A stretch of DNA of 13,872 nt from Bacteroidota bacterium (lineage in GTDB: Bacteria > Bacteroidota > Ignavibacteria > Ignavibacteriales > Ignavibacteriaceae), in contig JAJYIL010000022.1 of NCBI GenBank assembly GCA_021790055.1, positions 1 through 13,872 of the forward strand, read 5' to 3'. Shown here one piece after another: positions 6,109 to 11,775 of the stretch (within the stretch, counting starts at the first letter, position 1; each line of letters opens with the position of its first letter). The translations under genes were made by a program, and so were the position numbers. The notes below the pieces were generated by a model. The model had not been told where the DNA came from and made no database searches. It was given only the letters and a program-made list of their open reading frames with translations.

Positions 6109-7202
6109 TCATCCCGAAAGCTTTCGGGATGATCCGCCTTGGGCTGAAATTGTTCTTTGAACCATTCATAGGTTTTCCTGATTCCTTCGTACAGAGACGT
6201 CTTATGATGCCATCCCAATTCATGGATTCTTGAAACATCCATCAGCTTTCGAGGTGTACCGTCCGGCTTGGAACTGTCATAGACTATTTCACCTTCGAAT
6301 CCTGTAATCTTTGCTATTAAGTTTGCAAGCTCGCTGATGGTTAAATCTTCGCCCGTGCCTATATTTATTTGCGAGATTCCTTTCTCATACAAATCTTTTG
6401 CGTTTATATTTTCCATCAGAAATAAAATCGCTTCCGCAAGGTCATCTACAAAAAGGAATTCCCTCTTTGGTTTTCCCGTCCCCCAAATCGTAACACTGAC
6501 TTCCGACCTCTGACCTCCGACCTCTAACCTCTGAGCTCTGACCTCTGACCTCTGAGCTCCGGCTTCTTCAGCCGAAGACTGATCAGCCCCTGGCGGAGAC
6601 TTCTGATTTTTCGCTTCATGGAATTTCCTAATAAGCGCCGGCAGTACATGCGAGGTTTCAAGATTAAAATTATCGTTGTAGCCGTAAAGGTTTGTCGGCA
6701 TTGCCGAATAAAAGTTATCTCCATACTGGCGGAAATAATTCTCGCACAGCTTTATCCCAGCTATCTTCGCTACTGCATAAGGCTCATTAGTGAATTCAAG
6801 ATAATCGGAAAGAAGGTATTCCTCCTTAAGCGGCTGCGGCGCAAGCTTCGGATAAATACATGAGCTGCCCAAAAAAATCAACTTTTTTATTCCGTTCTCG
6901 TGAGCTGCATTTATTATGTTTGCTTCGATCACCAGATTATTATAAAGAAATTCAGCCCGGTAAGTATTGTTGGCAAGTATTCCGCCAACCTTTGCTGCTG
7001 CAACTATTACAACTTCAGGCTTCTCTTCCCGGAAAAACTTTTCCACATCAGTCTGCCTGATCAGGTTCAATTCTGAAAATGTGCGAAGGACTAAATTGTT
7101 GTACCCGTTTTCTTCCAGCTTCCTCAATATTGCCGAACCAACCATTCCCCGGTGACCCGCCAGGTATATCTTCTTATTTAAATATGCTCGTTTAATATCC
7201 AC
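6093..7202 (-). CDS. fcl: GDP-L-fucose synthase with a repeat-derived internal insert and tail
   Basis: The 369-residue protein is the bifunctional 3,5-epimerase/4-reductase that makes GDP-L-fucose from the Gmd product. It shows IYLAGHRGMVGSAI (12-25), AAAKVGGILANNT (68-80), LGSSCIYPKLAPQPL (111-125), the catalytic pair Y142/K146 in PYAVAKIAGIKLCE, MPTNLYGYNDNF (168-179), and SKPDGTPRKL (311-320). It is about 48 residues longer than E. coli Fcl (321). The excess has two sources. Residues about 201-236, between FHEAKNQ and VTIWGTG, replace a 7-residue linker of E. coli and are encoded by repeats (see 6496-6565). Residues about 353-369 form a tail encoded by a palindrome and an AT heptad array. 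All catalytic motifs are intact and in frame, so it is probably functional. The start is GTG (7202-7200); an in-frame TAA lies three codons upstream and no ATG is close, supporting GTG. There is no clear ribosome site. Confidence 0.95.
   Translation of the reverse strand: MDIKRAYLNKKIYLAGHRGMVGSAILRKLEENGYNNLVLRTFSELNLIRQTDVEKFFREEKPEVVIVAAAKVGGILANNTYRAEFLYNNLVIEANIINAAHENGIKKLIFLGSSCIYPKLAPQPLKEEYLLSDYLEFTNEPYAVAKIAGIKLCENYFRQYGDNFYSAMPTNLYGYNDNFNLETSHVLPALIRKFHEAKNQKSPPGADQSSAEEAGAQRSEVRAQRLEVGGQRSEVSVTIWGTGKPKREFLFVDDLAEAILFLMENINAKDLYEKGISQINIGTGEDLTISELANLIAKITGFEGEIVYDSSKPDGTPRKLMDVSRIHELGWHHKTSLYEGIRKTYEWFKEQFQPKADHPESFRDEKIKN
6109..6132. repeat. 24-bp perfect palindrome inside the 3' end of fcl
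   Basis: The 12-bp arm TCATCCCGAAAG is followed immediately by its exact reverse complement. It encodes HPESFRD near the C-terminus of Fcl. Neither strand has a T-run directly after it, so it is a poor terminator; a mobile REP/RPE-like palindrome is the better reading. A decayed relative appears at 7242-7261. Confidence 0.85.
6133..6147 (+). repeat. 15-bp motif shared with the fcl insert (copy 1)
   Basis: TCCGCCTTGGGCTGA on the plus strand abuts the palindrome at 6109-6132. On the minus strand it encodes FQPKAD of the Fcl tail. The same motif with AG for TT occurs at 6583-6597 in the opposite orientation. A 13-of-15 match within one gene, both at non-conserved extensions, suggests one repeat family. 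Confidence 0.55.
6496..6565. repeat. 7-bp tandem array translated within fcl
   Basis: Ten consecutive heptamers run in register on the plus strand, with consensus CYGACCT; four are CTGACCT or CTGACTT, two CCGACCT, two CTGAGCT, one CTAACCT and one CCGGCTT. On the fcl strand three units make 21 bases, or seven codons, so the array is read as a heptapeptide repeat of the form [GR][AG]QR[SL]EV (residues 213-236). The unit at 6524-6530 would carry a TAG in another frame but reads as TTA-GAG (Leu226-Glu227) here. The opposite orientation would hit TGA in every frame, so the array sits in the translatable direction. Confidence 0.9.
6583..6597 (-). repeat. 15-bp motif shared with the fcl tail (copy 2)
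   Basis: On the minus strand this reads TCCGCCAGGGGCTGA, matching 13 of 15 bases of the plus-strand motif at 6133-6147. It lies upstream (in transcription order) of the heptad array, within the same non-conserved Fcl insert, and is followed by a short GGCT/AGCC-type hairpin around 6562-6575. It encodes part of PPGADQ. Confidence 0.5.
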
Positions 7203-7241
7203 AAAAATTTATTATACTTTTCAATTAAATTACTTATTCTG

Positions 7242-7261
7242 CGTCCCGATACATCGTGATG
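7242..7261. repeat. Imperfect palindrome in the degT-fcl spacer
   Basis: CGTCCCGATACATCGTGATG folds on itself with eight of ten pairs (one further G-T). Its CCCGA/TCG core resembles the perfect palindrome at 6109-6132, so it may be a decayed copy. It lies in the 91-bp spacer ahead of fcl; on neither strand is it directly followed by a good T-run at the right distance for a terminator. Confidence 0.4.
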
Positions 7262-7293
7262 AACTGACTGAGGACTTTTTTGCTCCATGTATC

Positions 7294-8490
7294 CTATTGC
7301 TTATCAAAAAACTCTCTTATATTATTTACAACGTATTCAATCTGCTCTTTACCCAGCTCGGGATAAATCGGAAGTGCGATTGAGGTGTTTGCAGCCTCTT
7401 CTGCGTAGGGAAAATCACCAAGCTTATACCCAAGATAGGAGAAACACTCCTGCAAATGGAAGGGTACCGGGTAATAAATTTCCGTGCTAATGTTGTTGTC
7501 GGTAAGAAACTGTCTTAGCTCATCTCTCTTCGCAACCCTGATTATGTATTGATTGTAAATGTGGTAATTAATTAACTGCGGAATCTCTCCCGGCTGCGGA
7601 CCTTTTTCCGGCTTGTAAATTGCCTTCGGTAAAAGTACAGGGTTCCTTGAGTCGAATGTAATTCTCCCCGGCGTATCTGCAAGCCGAACCTTTGCAAATT
7701 GCTTGTTATATGCTTCTGCATTCCTTCTTCTTTTTTCCGACCACTTGTTTAAGAATGGAAGCTTTACGTTTAATACAGCCGCCTGAATAGCATCTATCCT
7801 AAAGTTACCTCCGATTATTTTATGATGATACTTCGGCTCGGCACCATGCATACGGAGTATCTTAAGCTTCTTTGCAAGCGCCTCATCGTTTGTTACAACA
7901 AGACCGCCGTCGCCGAAACATCCGAGGTTTTTGCTCGGGAAGAATGAAAAACAGCCAATGTTACCTATCGTTCCTGCACACCTGTTGTCTTTATATTGCG
8001 TGCCTATCGCCTGCGCTGCATCTTCTATAACTTTTATTTTATTTGCCTTTGCTATCTCCATTATGGCATCCATTTCGGCACATTGACCATACAAATGAAC
8101 CGGGATTACCGCCTTTGTCTTCCTGGTAATTTTTCTCTTTATTTCCTCCGGATCGATATTAAACGATACGGGATCGATATCCGTAAAAACAGGAACTGCG
8201 TTTAGCCGTGCAACTACTCCTGCAGTTGCAAAGAATGAATATGAAGGAACTATCACTTCGTCTCCGGGCTTTATATCAATTGCCATCAATGCAGCCAGTA
8301 AAGCATCGGTACCCGAAGAAACTCCTACTGCATACTTGCACTTTAAATAATCGCAGAAAGCCTGCTCCATCTTTTCTACTTCAGGTCCAAGTATGAACTG
8401 CTGTGTCTCGGCAACTTTCGTTATCGCTTCGTCTATTTCTTTCTTTAACGCCTTGTATTGAGGCTTGAGATCGAGTAAGGGAACTCTCAT
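7294..8490 (-). CDS. DegT/DnrJ/EryC1/StrS family sugar aminotransferase
   Basis: This 398-residue PLP enzyme transfers an amino group, normally from glutamate, to a keto-sugar nucleotide. Landmarks are the N-terminal VPLLDLKPQY, GVSSGTDALLAAL (56-68), PSYSFFATAG (82-91), VIEDAAQAIG with the pyridine-binding D157, and the cofactor lysine K187 in FSFFPSKNLGCFGDGG. GGNFRIDAIQAAVLNVKLP (227-245) is the usual substrate and dimer region. Members of this sequence type make 3-amino or 4-amino sugars (compare WbpE); the exact substrate is not decidable here. Residues about 271-308 form a longer linker than in the typical 365-375-residue relatives. A clear GGAG lies 7 bases before the ATG. It lies between rfbC and fcl, so its product probably joins the same polysaccharide. 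Confidence 0.93.
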   Translation of the reverse strand: MRVPLLDLKPQYKALKKEIDEAITKVAETQQFILGPEVEKMEQAFCDYLKCKYAVGVSSGTDALLAALMAIDIKPGDEVIVPSYSFFATAGVVARLNAVPVFTDIDPVSFNIDPEEIKRKITRKTKAVIPVHLYGQCAEMDAIMEIAKANKIKVIEDAAQAIGTQYKDNRCAGTIGNIGCFSFFPSKNLGCFGDGGLVVTNDEALAKKLKILRMHGAEPKYHHKIIGGNFRIDAIQAAVLNVKLPFLNKWSEKRRRNAEAYNKQFAKVRLADTPGRITFDSRNPVLLPKAIYKPEKGPQPGEIPQLINYHIYNQYIIRVAKRDELRQFLTDNNISTEIYYPVPFHLQECFSYLGYKLGDFPYAEEAANTSIALPIYPELGKEQIEYVVNNIREFFDKQ

Positions 8491-8520
8491 TTACTACTCC
8501 AAATATTTTGTCGCACTAAG

Positions 8521-8590
8521 TTACAAAGAATTGAAAAGAGATAAAAAATGATGTGTGCGGGAATATTTTTTACAATTTTTCTCTTTGTTA
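8521..8590. repeat. Long imperfect inverted repeat in the degT leader
   Basis: The arm at 8521-8549 (starting TTACAAAGAATTG) is related, with a 3-bp gap, to the reverse complement of 8565-8590 (which ends CTCTTTGTTA). The transcript of the 181-bp rfbC-degT spacer could form a long AT-rich hairpin 31 bases before the degT start. It may be a decayed repeat or a leader structure. Otherwise I see nothing in this spacer beyond the degT ribosome site and three loosely spaced TGCCC motifs at 8636-8673. Confidence 0.4.
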
Positions 8591-8671
8591 TCCTAAAATC
8601 AGATTATCAATTTAATTTTTCAATGCAGACTTATTTGCCCGCATATTCTTTGCCCCGTTTTAATTGCCCGG

Positions 8672-9214
8672 TTAAAAATCCCTTTCAATATCCTTAAACA
8701 GCTTGCCCTTCTTATCCTTTTCCGAAACTACCGGGTTATCAACTCGCCAGTTAATATTTAAATCCGGGTCATTATAAATTATCGTTCTTTCATCCGGCTT
8801 GCTGTAATATTCAGTACACTTATAATGAAAGACAGCCTCATCGGATAATACCGAGAAGCCGTGTGCAAAGCCTTTGGGTATCAGCAGCTGTAAATGGTTT
8901 TCTTCCGATAGTTCGACAGAAAAATATTTTCCGAATGTGGGCGAGTTGAATCTTATATCAACTGCTACGTCTAAGACTTTCCCTTTGATTGCCTGGCATA
9001 GTTTTCCTTGCGCTCTTTCCCCTGCCTGGTAATGCAATCCTCTCAGCGTTCCTTTTTTTGATTTCGAAATATTATCCTGAACAAAATTTAAGTCAATTCC
9101 GCCGGCTTGATATTTCTTATAACTAAACGATTCAAAAAAATACCCGCGCTCATCCCCAAATACATCGGGTTCAATTACTAGCAAATCTTGTATAAATGTT
9201 TTTTCTACTTTCAT
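8672..9214 (-). CDS. rfbC: dTDP-4-dehydrorhamnose 3,5-epimerase
   Basis: The 180-residue cupin enzyme has the standard RmlC length. It epimerises C3 and C5 of dTDP-4-keto-6-deoxy-glucose on the way to dTDP-L-rhamnose or related sugars. Key blocks are FGDERGYFFESF (19-30), GTLRGLHYQ with the catalytic base H61, K71 in the QGKLCQAIKGKVLDVAVDIR block (69-88), PKGFAHGF (113-120) and YKCTEYY with Y131. D167 in SEKDKKG is likely the partner of the histidine. Its product normally goes to RfbD, which is not visible in this window, nor is RfbB, which makes its substrate. It follows rfbA by 78 bp, a spacer filled with an inverted repeat. Confidence 0.96.
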   Translation of the reverse strand: MKVEKTFIQDLLVIEPDVFGDERGYFFESFSYKKYQAGGIDLNFVQDNISKSKKGTLRGLHYQAGERAQGKLCQAIKGKVLDVAVDIRFNSPTFGKYFSVELSEENHLQLLIPKGFAHGFSVLSDEAVFHYKCTEYYSKPDERTIIYNDPDLNINWRVDNPVVSEKDKKGKLFKDIERDF

Positions 9215-9227
9215 AGTCTATATTTTT

Positions 9228-9289
9228 CTCTGTGTCTCCGTGCCTCTATGGTGAAAGAACACTAACCACGGAGTCGCAGTGATACAGAG
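9228..9289. repeat. Inverted repeat of 25-bp arms in the rfbA-rfbC spacer
   Basis: The arm at 9228-9252 begins CTCTGTGTCTCCGTG; the reverse complement of 9265-9289 matches it at 18 of 25 bases, around a 12-nt loop. Within the arm an 8-bp period is visible (CTCTGTGT, CTCCGTGC, CTCTATGG). The element starts only a few bases after the rfbA stop (9293). Repeats of this CTCTGTGTCTCCGTG type are, to my knowledge, frequent in spacers of several unrelated phyla. Confidence 0.65.
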
Positions 9290-9292
9290 TAT

Positions 9293-10156
9293 CTAATTAT
9301 CATTTAATATTCGTTCCAAATAATTTCTATATGATGATTTAGGTATTAAATTAATTAGTTTCCCAAACTTATCCCTCGAAATAAAACTCATCCTGAACGC
9401 AATCTCTTCCACGCAACCGACTTTCAGACCCTGTCTTTGTTCAATTACACCGAAGAAGTTTGCAGCCTGCAGTAAAGCCTCCGGCGTACCTGTATCAAGC
9501 CAGGCAACTCCTCTTCCAATCTTCTCAACTTTTAATTTTCCACCTTTCAAATACTCACGGTTAACATCCGTAATTTCAAGCTCGCCGCGTGCAGAGGGTT
9601 TTAAATTCTTTGATATGCTTACAACCTCATTGTCATAAATGTAAATCCCCGGTACTGCATAATTTGATTTCGGTTTCGCCGGCTTCTCTTCAATTGACAA
9701 GGCATTTCCGTCTCCGTCAAATTCAATTACACCGTATCTTTCAGGATCGTTTACCTGGTAGCCGAATATTGTTGCGTTAACATTTTTCTTCAAGGCTTTA
9801 TAGAAGAACTCCAGGTTGCCGTAAAAAATATTATCGCCTAAAACCAACGTTACACAATCGCTGCTGATAAATTTTTCTCCGATAATAAAAGCTTCCGCAA
9901 TACCGTTTGGAGCGGCTTGTATGGCATATTCAATATTTAATCCTAATTGAGAACCGCTATCAAAAAGCTGCTTGTATAAAGGTATCGTTTCTTTGTTGGA
10001 AATGATAAGAATATCCTTTATCCCGCCAAGCATCAGCATAGACAAGGGATAATAAATTAGAGGCTTGTCGTATATTAAAGTAAGCTGCTTGCTGTAAACT
10101 TTGGTAACCGGGTAAAGTCTCGATCCCGATCCCCCAGCAAGTATTATTCCCTTCAT
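9293..10156 (-). CDS. rfbA: Glucose-1-phosphate thymidylyltransferase
   Basis: This 287-residue nucleotidyltransferase joins dTTP and glucose 1-phosphate to make dTDP-glucose, the first step of dTDP-deoxysugar synthesis. The signature LAGGSGSRLYPVT (6-18) with SKQL (22-25) binds the triphosphate. Further marks are DKPLIYYPLS (30-39), QAAPNGIAEAF (80-90), LVLGDNIFYG with D108 (105-113), the YGVIEFD and EEKP blocks, and AWLDTGT, as in RmlA. Length equals the usual 285-295. The ATG is preceded by AAAGGAAA, an acceptable ribosome site. It stands first in the sugar-nucleotide block, 138 bp after the zinc-ribbon gene. Confidence 0.96.
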   Translation of the reverse strand: MKGIILAGGSGSRLYPVTKVYSKQLTLIYDKPLIYYPLSMLMLGGIKDILIISNKETIPLYKQLFDSGSQLGLNIEYAIQAAPNGIAEAFIIGEKFISSDCVTLVLGDNIFYGNLEFFYKALKKNVNATIFGYQVNDPERYGVIEFDGDGNALSIEEKPAKPKSNYAVPGIYIYDNEVVSISKNLKPSARGELEITDVNREYLKGGKLKVEKIGRGVAWLDTGTPEALLQAANFFGVIEQRQGLKVGCVEEIAFRMSFISRDKFGKLINLIPKSSYRNYLERILNDN

Positions 10157-10208
10157 GCAGTTTCCTTTGTTAAAATCTTAAATGAAAAATTTTTCTTTTA
10201 TAAATATA

Positions 10209-10224
10209 AAATCCGTTTGGATTT
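10209..10224 (-). terminator. Weak hairpin after the zinc-ribbon gene
   Basis: AAATCC (10209-10214) and GGATTT (10219-10224) can form a 6-bp stem with a 4-base loop. On the minus strand an interrupted AT-rich stretch follows. The stem has only two G-C pairs, so this may be an inefficient terminator or chance. Confidence 0.22.
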
Positions 10225-10261
10225 ACTATTGTCGATTTACGAATTTAAATTACACAATCTT

Positions 10262-10296
10262 TCCTTCATCAATCGTCCATCGAAACCGTCAATCCT
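10262..10296. repeat. Degenerate 7-bp array at the zinc-ribbon gene stop codon
   Basis: In register on the plus strand are TCCTTCA, TCAATCG, TCCATCG, AAACCGT and CAATCCT; the shared theme is ATCGTCA when rotated. The last unit overlaps the TAG stop of the 95-residue gene (10297-10295). Further out, GTAAATC appears twice 14 bp apart on the minus strand at about 10222-10245. The register is weaker than at 4918 or 6496. Confidence 0.45.
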
Positions 10297-10582
10297 AAGG
10301 CATAAACCTGGTTAGTATTTCCTTCACTAGCCAGGCAACTATCACTACTATCCCGAAATAGAAAATTATCAACCGCAAGGAAGTCCTGGATAAATTTAAT
10401 GTCGACATATATCCTCTCCAGCCGCAATCGCCGCACCGGTACTTTCTGAATGGAGTTATATTCTTTACCATCCTTTCCCTAAAGTTTCGAAGGTGCGAAC
10501 GATGAAGCGTATTATACTTTCCGCAAGAAGGGCATTTTTCAAATAAGGGATTCTTTCTGAAAATGTTTCGCTTGTTTCTCAT
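10295..10582 (-). CDS. Small zinc-ribbon protein with one C-terminal membrane helix (function unknown)
   Basis: I do not recognise the family of this 95-residue protein. Two CxxC pairs are visible, CPSC (C17, C20) and CGDC (C50, C53), spaced 29 residues apart as in a zinc ribbon; the second is followed by GWRG. The stretch between them is basic (HRSHLRNFRERMVK). Residues 70-87 (LRLIIFYFGIVVIVAWLV) form a hydrophobic helix, so the ribbon would face the cytoplasm if the positive-inside rule holds. Codon use looks like that of its neighbours and no related ORF overlaps it, so it is probably a real gene. It sits between the HAD phosphatase and rfbA in the same orientation, with spacers of 151 and 138 bp. 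No good ribosome site precedes the ATG. A role in envelope or polysaccharide control is only a guess from location. Confidence 0.72.
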   Translation of the reverse strand: MRNKRNIFRKNPLFEKCPSCGKYNTLHRSHLRNFRERMVKNITPFRKYRCGDCGWRGYMSTLNLSRTSLRLIIFYFGIVVIVAWLVKEILTRFMP

Positions 10583-10690
10583 AAGAGATTATTAGGTTAA
10601 AAATTTAATTAGAGCTAAATAAATTTACTGTCGACAGACAACATATAATAAACCAGTAGCTATAAATATTTTAGGATATAAATTTTACTA

Positions 10691-10739
10691 CCCACAGCCT
10701 GCAACCGACCGCCAACATCCGACCTCTTAAAACCTAATG
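10691..10739. repeat. 7-bp tandem array over the HAD gene stop codon
   Basis: Seven heptamers in register on the plus strand, six of which begin with CC: CCCACAG, CCTGCAA, CCGACCG, CCAACAT, CCGACCT, then CTTAAAA and CCTAATG. The unit CCGACCT is identical to units of the array inside fcl. The HAD stop (TAG, 10736-10734) lies in the last unit. Confidence 0.6.
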
Positions 10740-11582
10740 CCTTTTCGCCTTCAACACCATTTCCAGGAATTCAGCGGCACCGTCCTGGTTATTGTCTTTT
10801 GGAATTTGGATATCAGCCATCCGCTTAAGCTCCGGTAAACTGTTTGCCAAGGTTACCTTTAATACCTTTGGAAGAAATAGATAAATGTCGTTATGCCAGT
10901 CACCCATTACTGCAGTTTCATTTTGTTTTATCTTCAAATACCAGAGCAGCTTCTTCAACGCTTTGCCCTTGTTGCTACCCTTCCGCCTGATTTCGAGATA
11001 ATAAATCCCTTCATTTCTGTGAGATCTAAAATAAGAAGAAGTTAATCCGAAAGAATACGGGAAGCTCATTCTGTCCCGTACATGCTTTATATTATCTTTA
11101 AAGTCGCTCAGCATTGTTATCTCAAGCGTTTTATTTATATAGCCATTGTATTCCGGTACTTCGGTAAACCTCGCACCGAACTTTTCGGTTATGCTTGGAA
11201 CCACCGAGTTATGCTCAGTATAATAAATGGCATCCGAATGGCAGAGCGCTACGTTAAGCAAAAACTTATCGGCATACGCCAGAGCTTTCTTTACATATTT
11301 TGCAGGAACGTACGATTCAAATAAAACATCTCCGCGCGGGTAATCCTTTATCAACGAGCCGTCAAGTGAGATTATCGGCTTTCTTATATCAAGCTGCTCC
11401 GCGTAATCCGTCAAAGCTGAATGAAGCCTCCCCGAAGCAAAGGACAGGTCAACACCAGCCTTCTTTAACTCTTTGATGAATTCTTTTGAACTACTGCTTA
11501 TTTCCCCGCCGTTGGTTAAAAGGGTACCGTCAAGATCGGCAACAATTAATTTTATCTTTTTTAATCGATTTTTATCGAACAT
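10734..11582 (-). CDS. HAD superfamily phosphatase, Cof / class IIB type
   Basis: The 282-residue protein has all four HAD motifs: the nucleophile D16 and acid/base D18 in VADLDGTLL, S50 in FASGR, K205 in GSNKGKALKKLL, and the magnesium motif GDWHND (D228, D232). The region between motifs II and III (about 75-200) is the large class IIB cap, which decides the substrate. Cof-type enzymes dephosphorylate sugar phosphates, FMN, PLP and similar small molecules; the substrate cannot be read from sequence. It is the first gene after the terminator that follows the autokinase gene and may supply or remove a sugar phosphate for the polysaccharide locus, which is inference from position. The ribosome site is weak (GAGAA about 9 bases before ATG). 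The TAG stop sits in a 7-bp tandem array. Confidence 0.92.
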   Translation of the reverse strand: MFDKNRLKKIKLIVADLDGTLLTNGGEISSSSKEFIKELKKAGVDLSFASGRLHSALTDYAEQLDIRKPIISLDGSLIKDYPRGDVLFESYVPAKYVKKALAYADKFLLNVALCHSDAIYYTEHNSVVPSITEKFGARFTEVPEYNGYINKTLEITMLSDFKDNIKHVRDRMSFPYSFGLTSSYFRSHRNEGIYYLEIRRKGSNKGKALKKLLWYLKIKQNETAVMGDWHNDIYLFLPKVLKVTLANSLPELKRMADIQIPKDNNQDGAAEFLEMVLKAKRH

Positions 11583-11660
11583 TTAATAATTCTCAATGAT
11601 TCTAAGTTTCTAATATAAAGAATCACTATGAATTATCCATCTAAATGACGATTCCTATAA

Positions 11661-11688
11661 AAAATAAACCCGCGCTTTTTACGCGGGC
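11661..11688 (-). terminator. Rho-independent terminator after the autokinase gene
   Basis: CCCGCG (11669-11674) and CGCGGG (11682-11687) form an all-GC 6-bp stem with a 7-base loop. Reading the minus strand, the hairpin is followed by TTTATTTTTT. It lies about 90 bp after the autokinase stop and about 80 bp before the HAD gene, so the two are probably separate transcription units. Confidence 0.85.
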
Positions 11689-11740
11689 TTTGCTAAATTC
11701 ATTTTACAATTCTACAAACAAAGGCTTGGAGATCCGGTTT

Positions 11741-11775
11741 TCTGATATCTGAATTCTGTTCTTTGATTTCTAATT
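11741..11775. repeat. 7-bp tandem array at the autokinase stop codon
   Basis: Five heptamers in register on the plus strand: TCTGATA, TCTGAAT, TCTGTTC, TTTGATT, TCTAATT. The array ends on the last base of the TAA stop (11777-11775). The consensus TCTGATT, rotated to CTGATTT, resembles the CTGACCT unit inside fcl and the TTAATTT/CTAATTT unit at the fcl stop. Confidence 0.6.

Noticed and set aside
6109..6132. Palindrome considered as a transcription terminator between fcl and gmd
   Set aside because: No T-run follows at once on either strand (on the minus strand it is followed by A residues), and gmd starts only 37 bp later, so read-through is expected.
6496..6565. CRISPR array
   Set aside because: Units are 7 bp, contiguous and without spacers, and no cas genes are present.
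6524..6724. Minus-strand 66-codon frame ending in RGQRSELRG
   Set aside because: It is a second frame over the fcl heptad array; any frame in this orientation is open across AGGTCAG-type units.
10628..10637. CTGTCGACAG palindrome upstream of the zinc-ribbon gene, considered as an operator
   Set aside because: Ten bases, single copy and no matching regulator in the window; not enough to claim a site.
11583..11660. Promoter for the HAD gene just below the terminator
   Set aside because: A promoter is likely on position grounds, but I could not find a -35/-10 pair better than chance in this AT-rich stretch.
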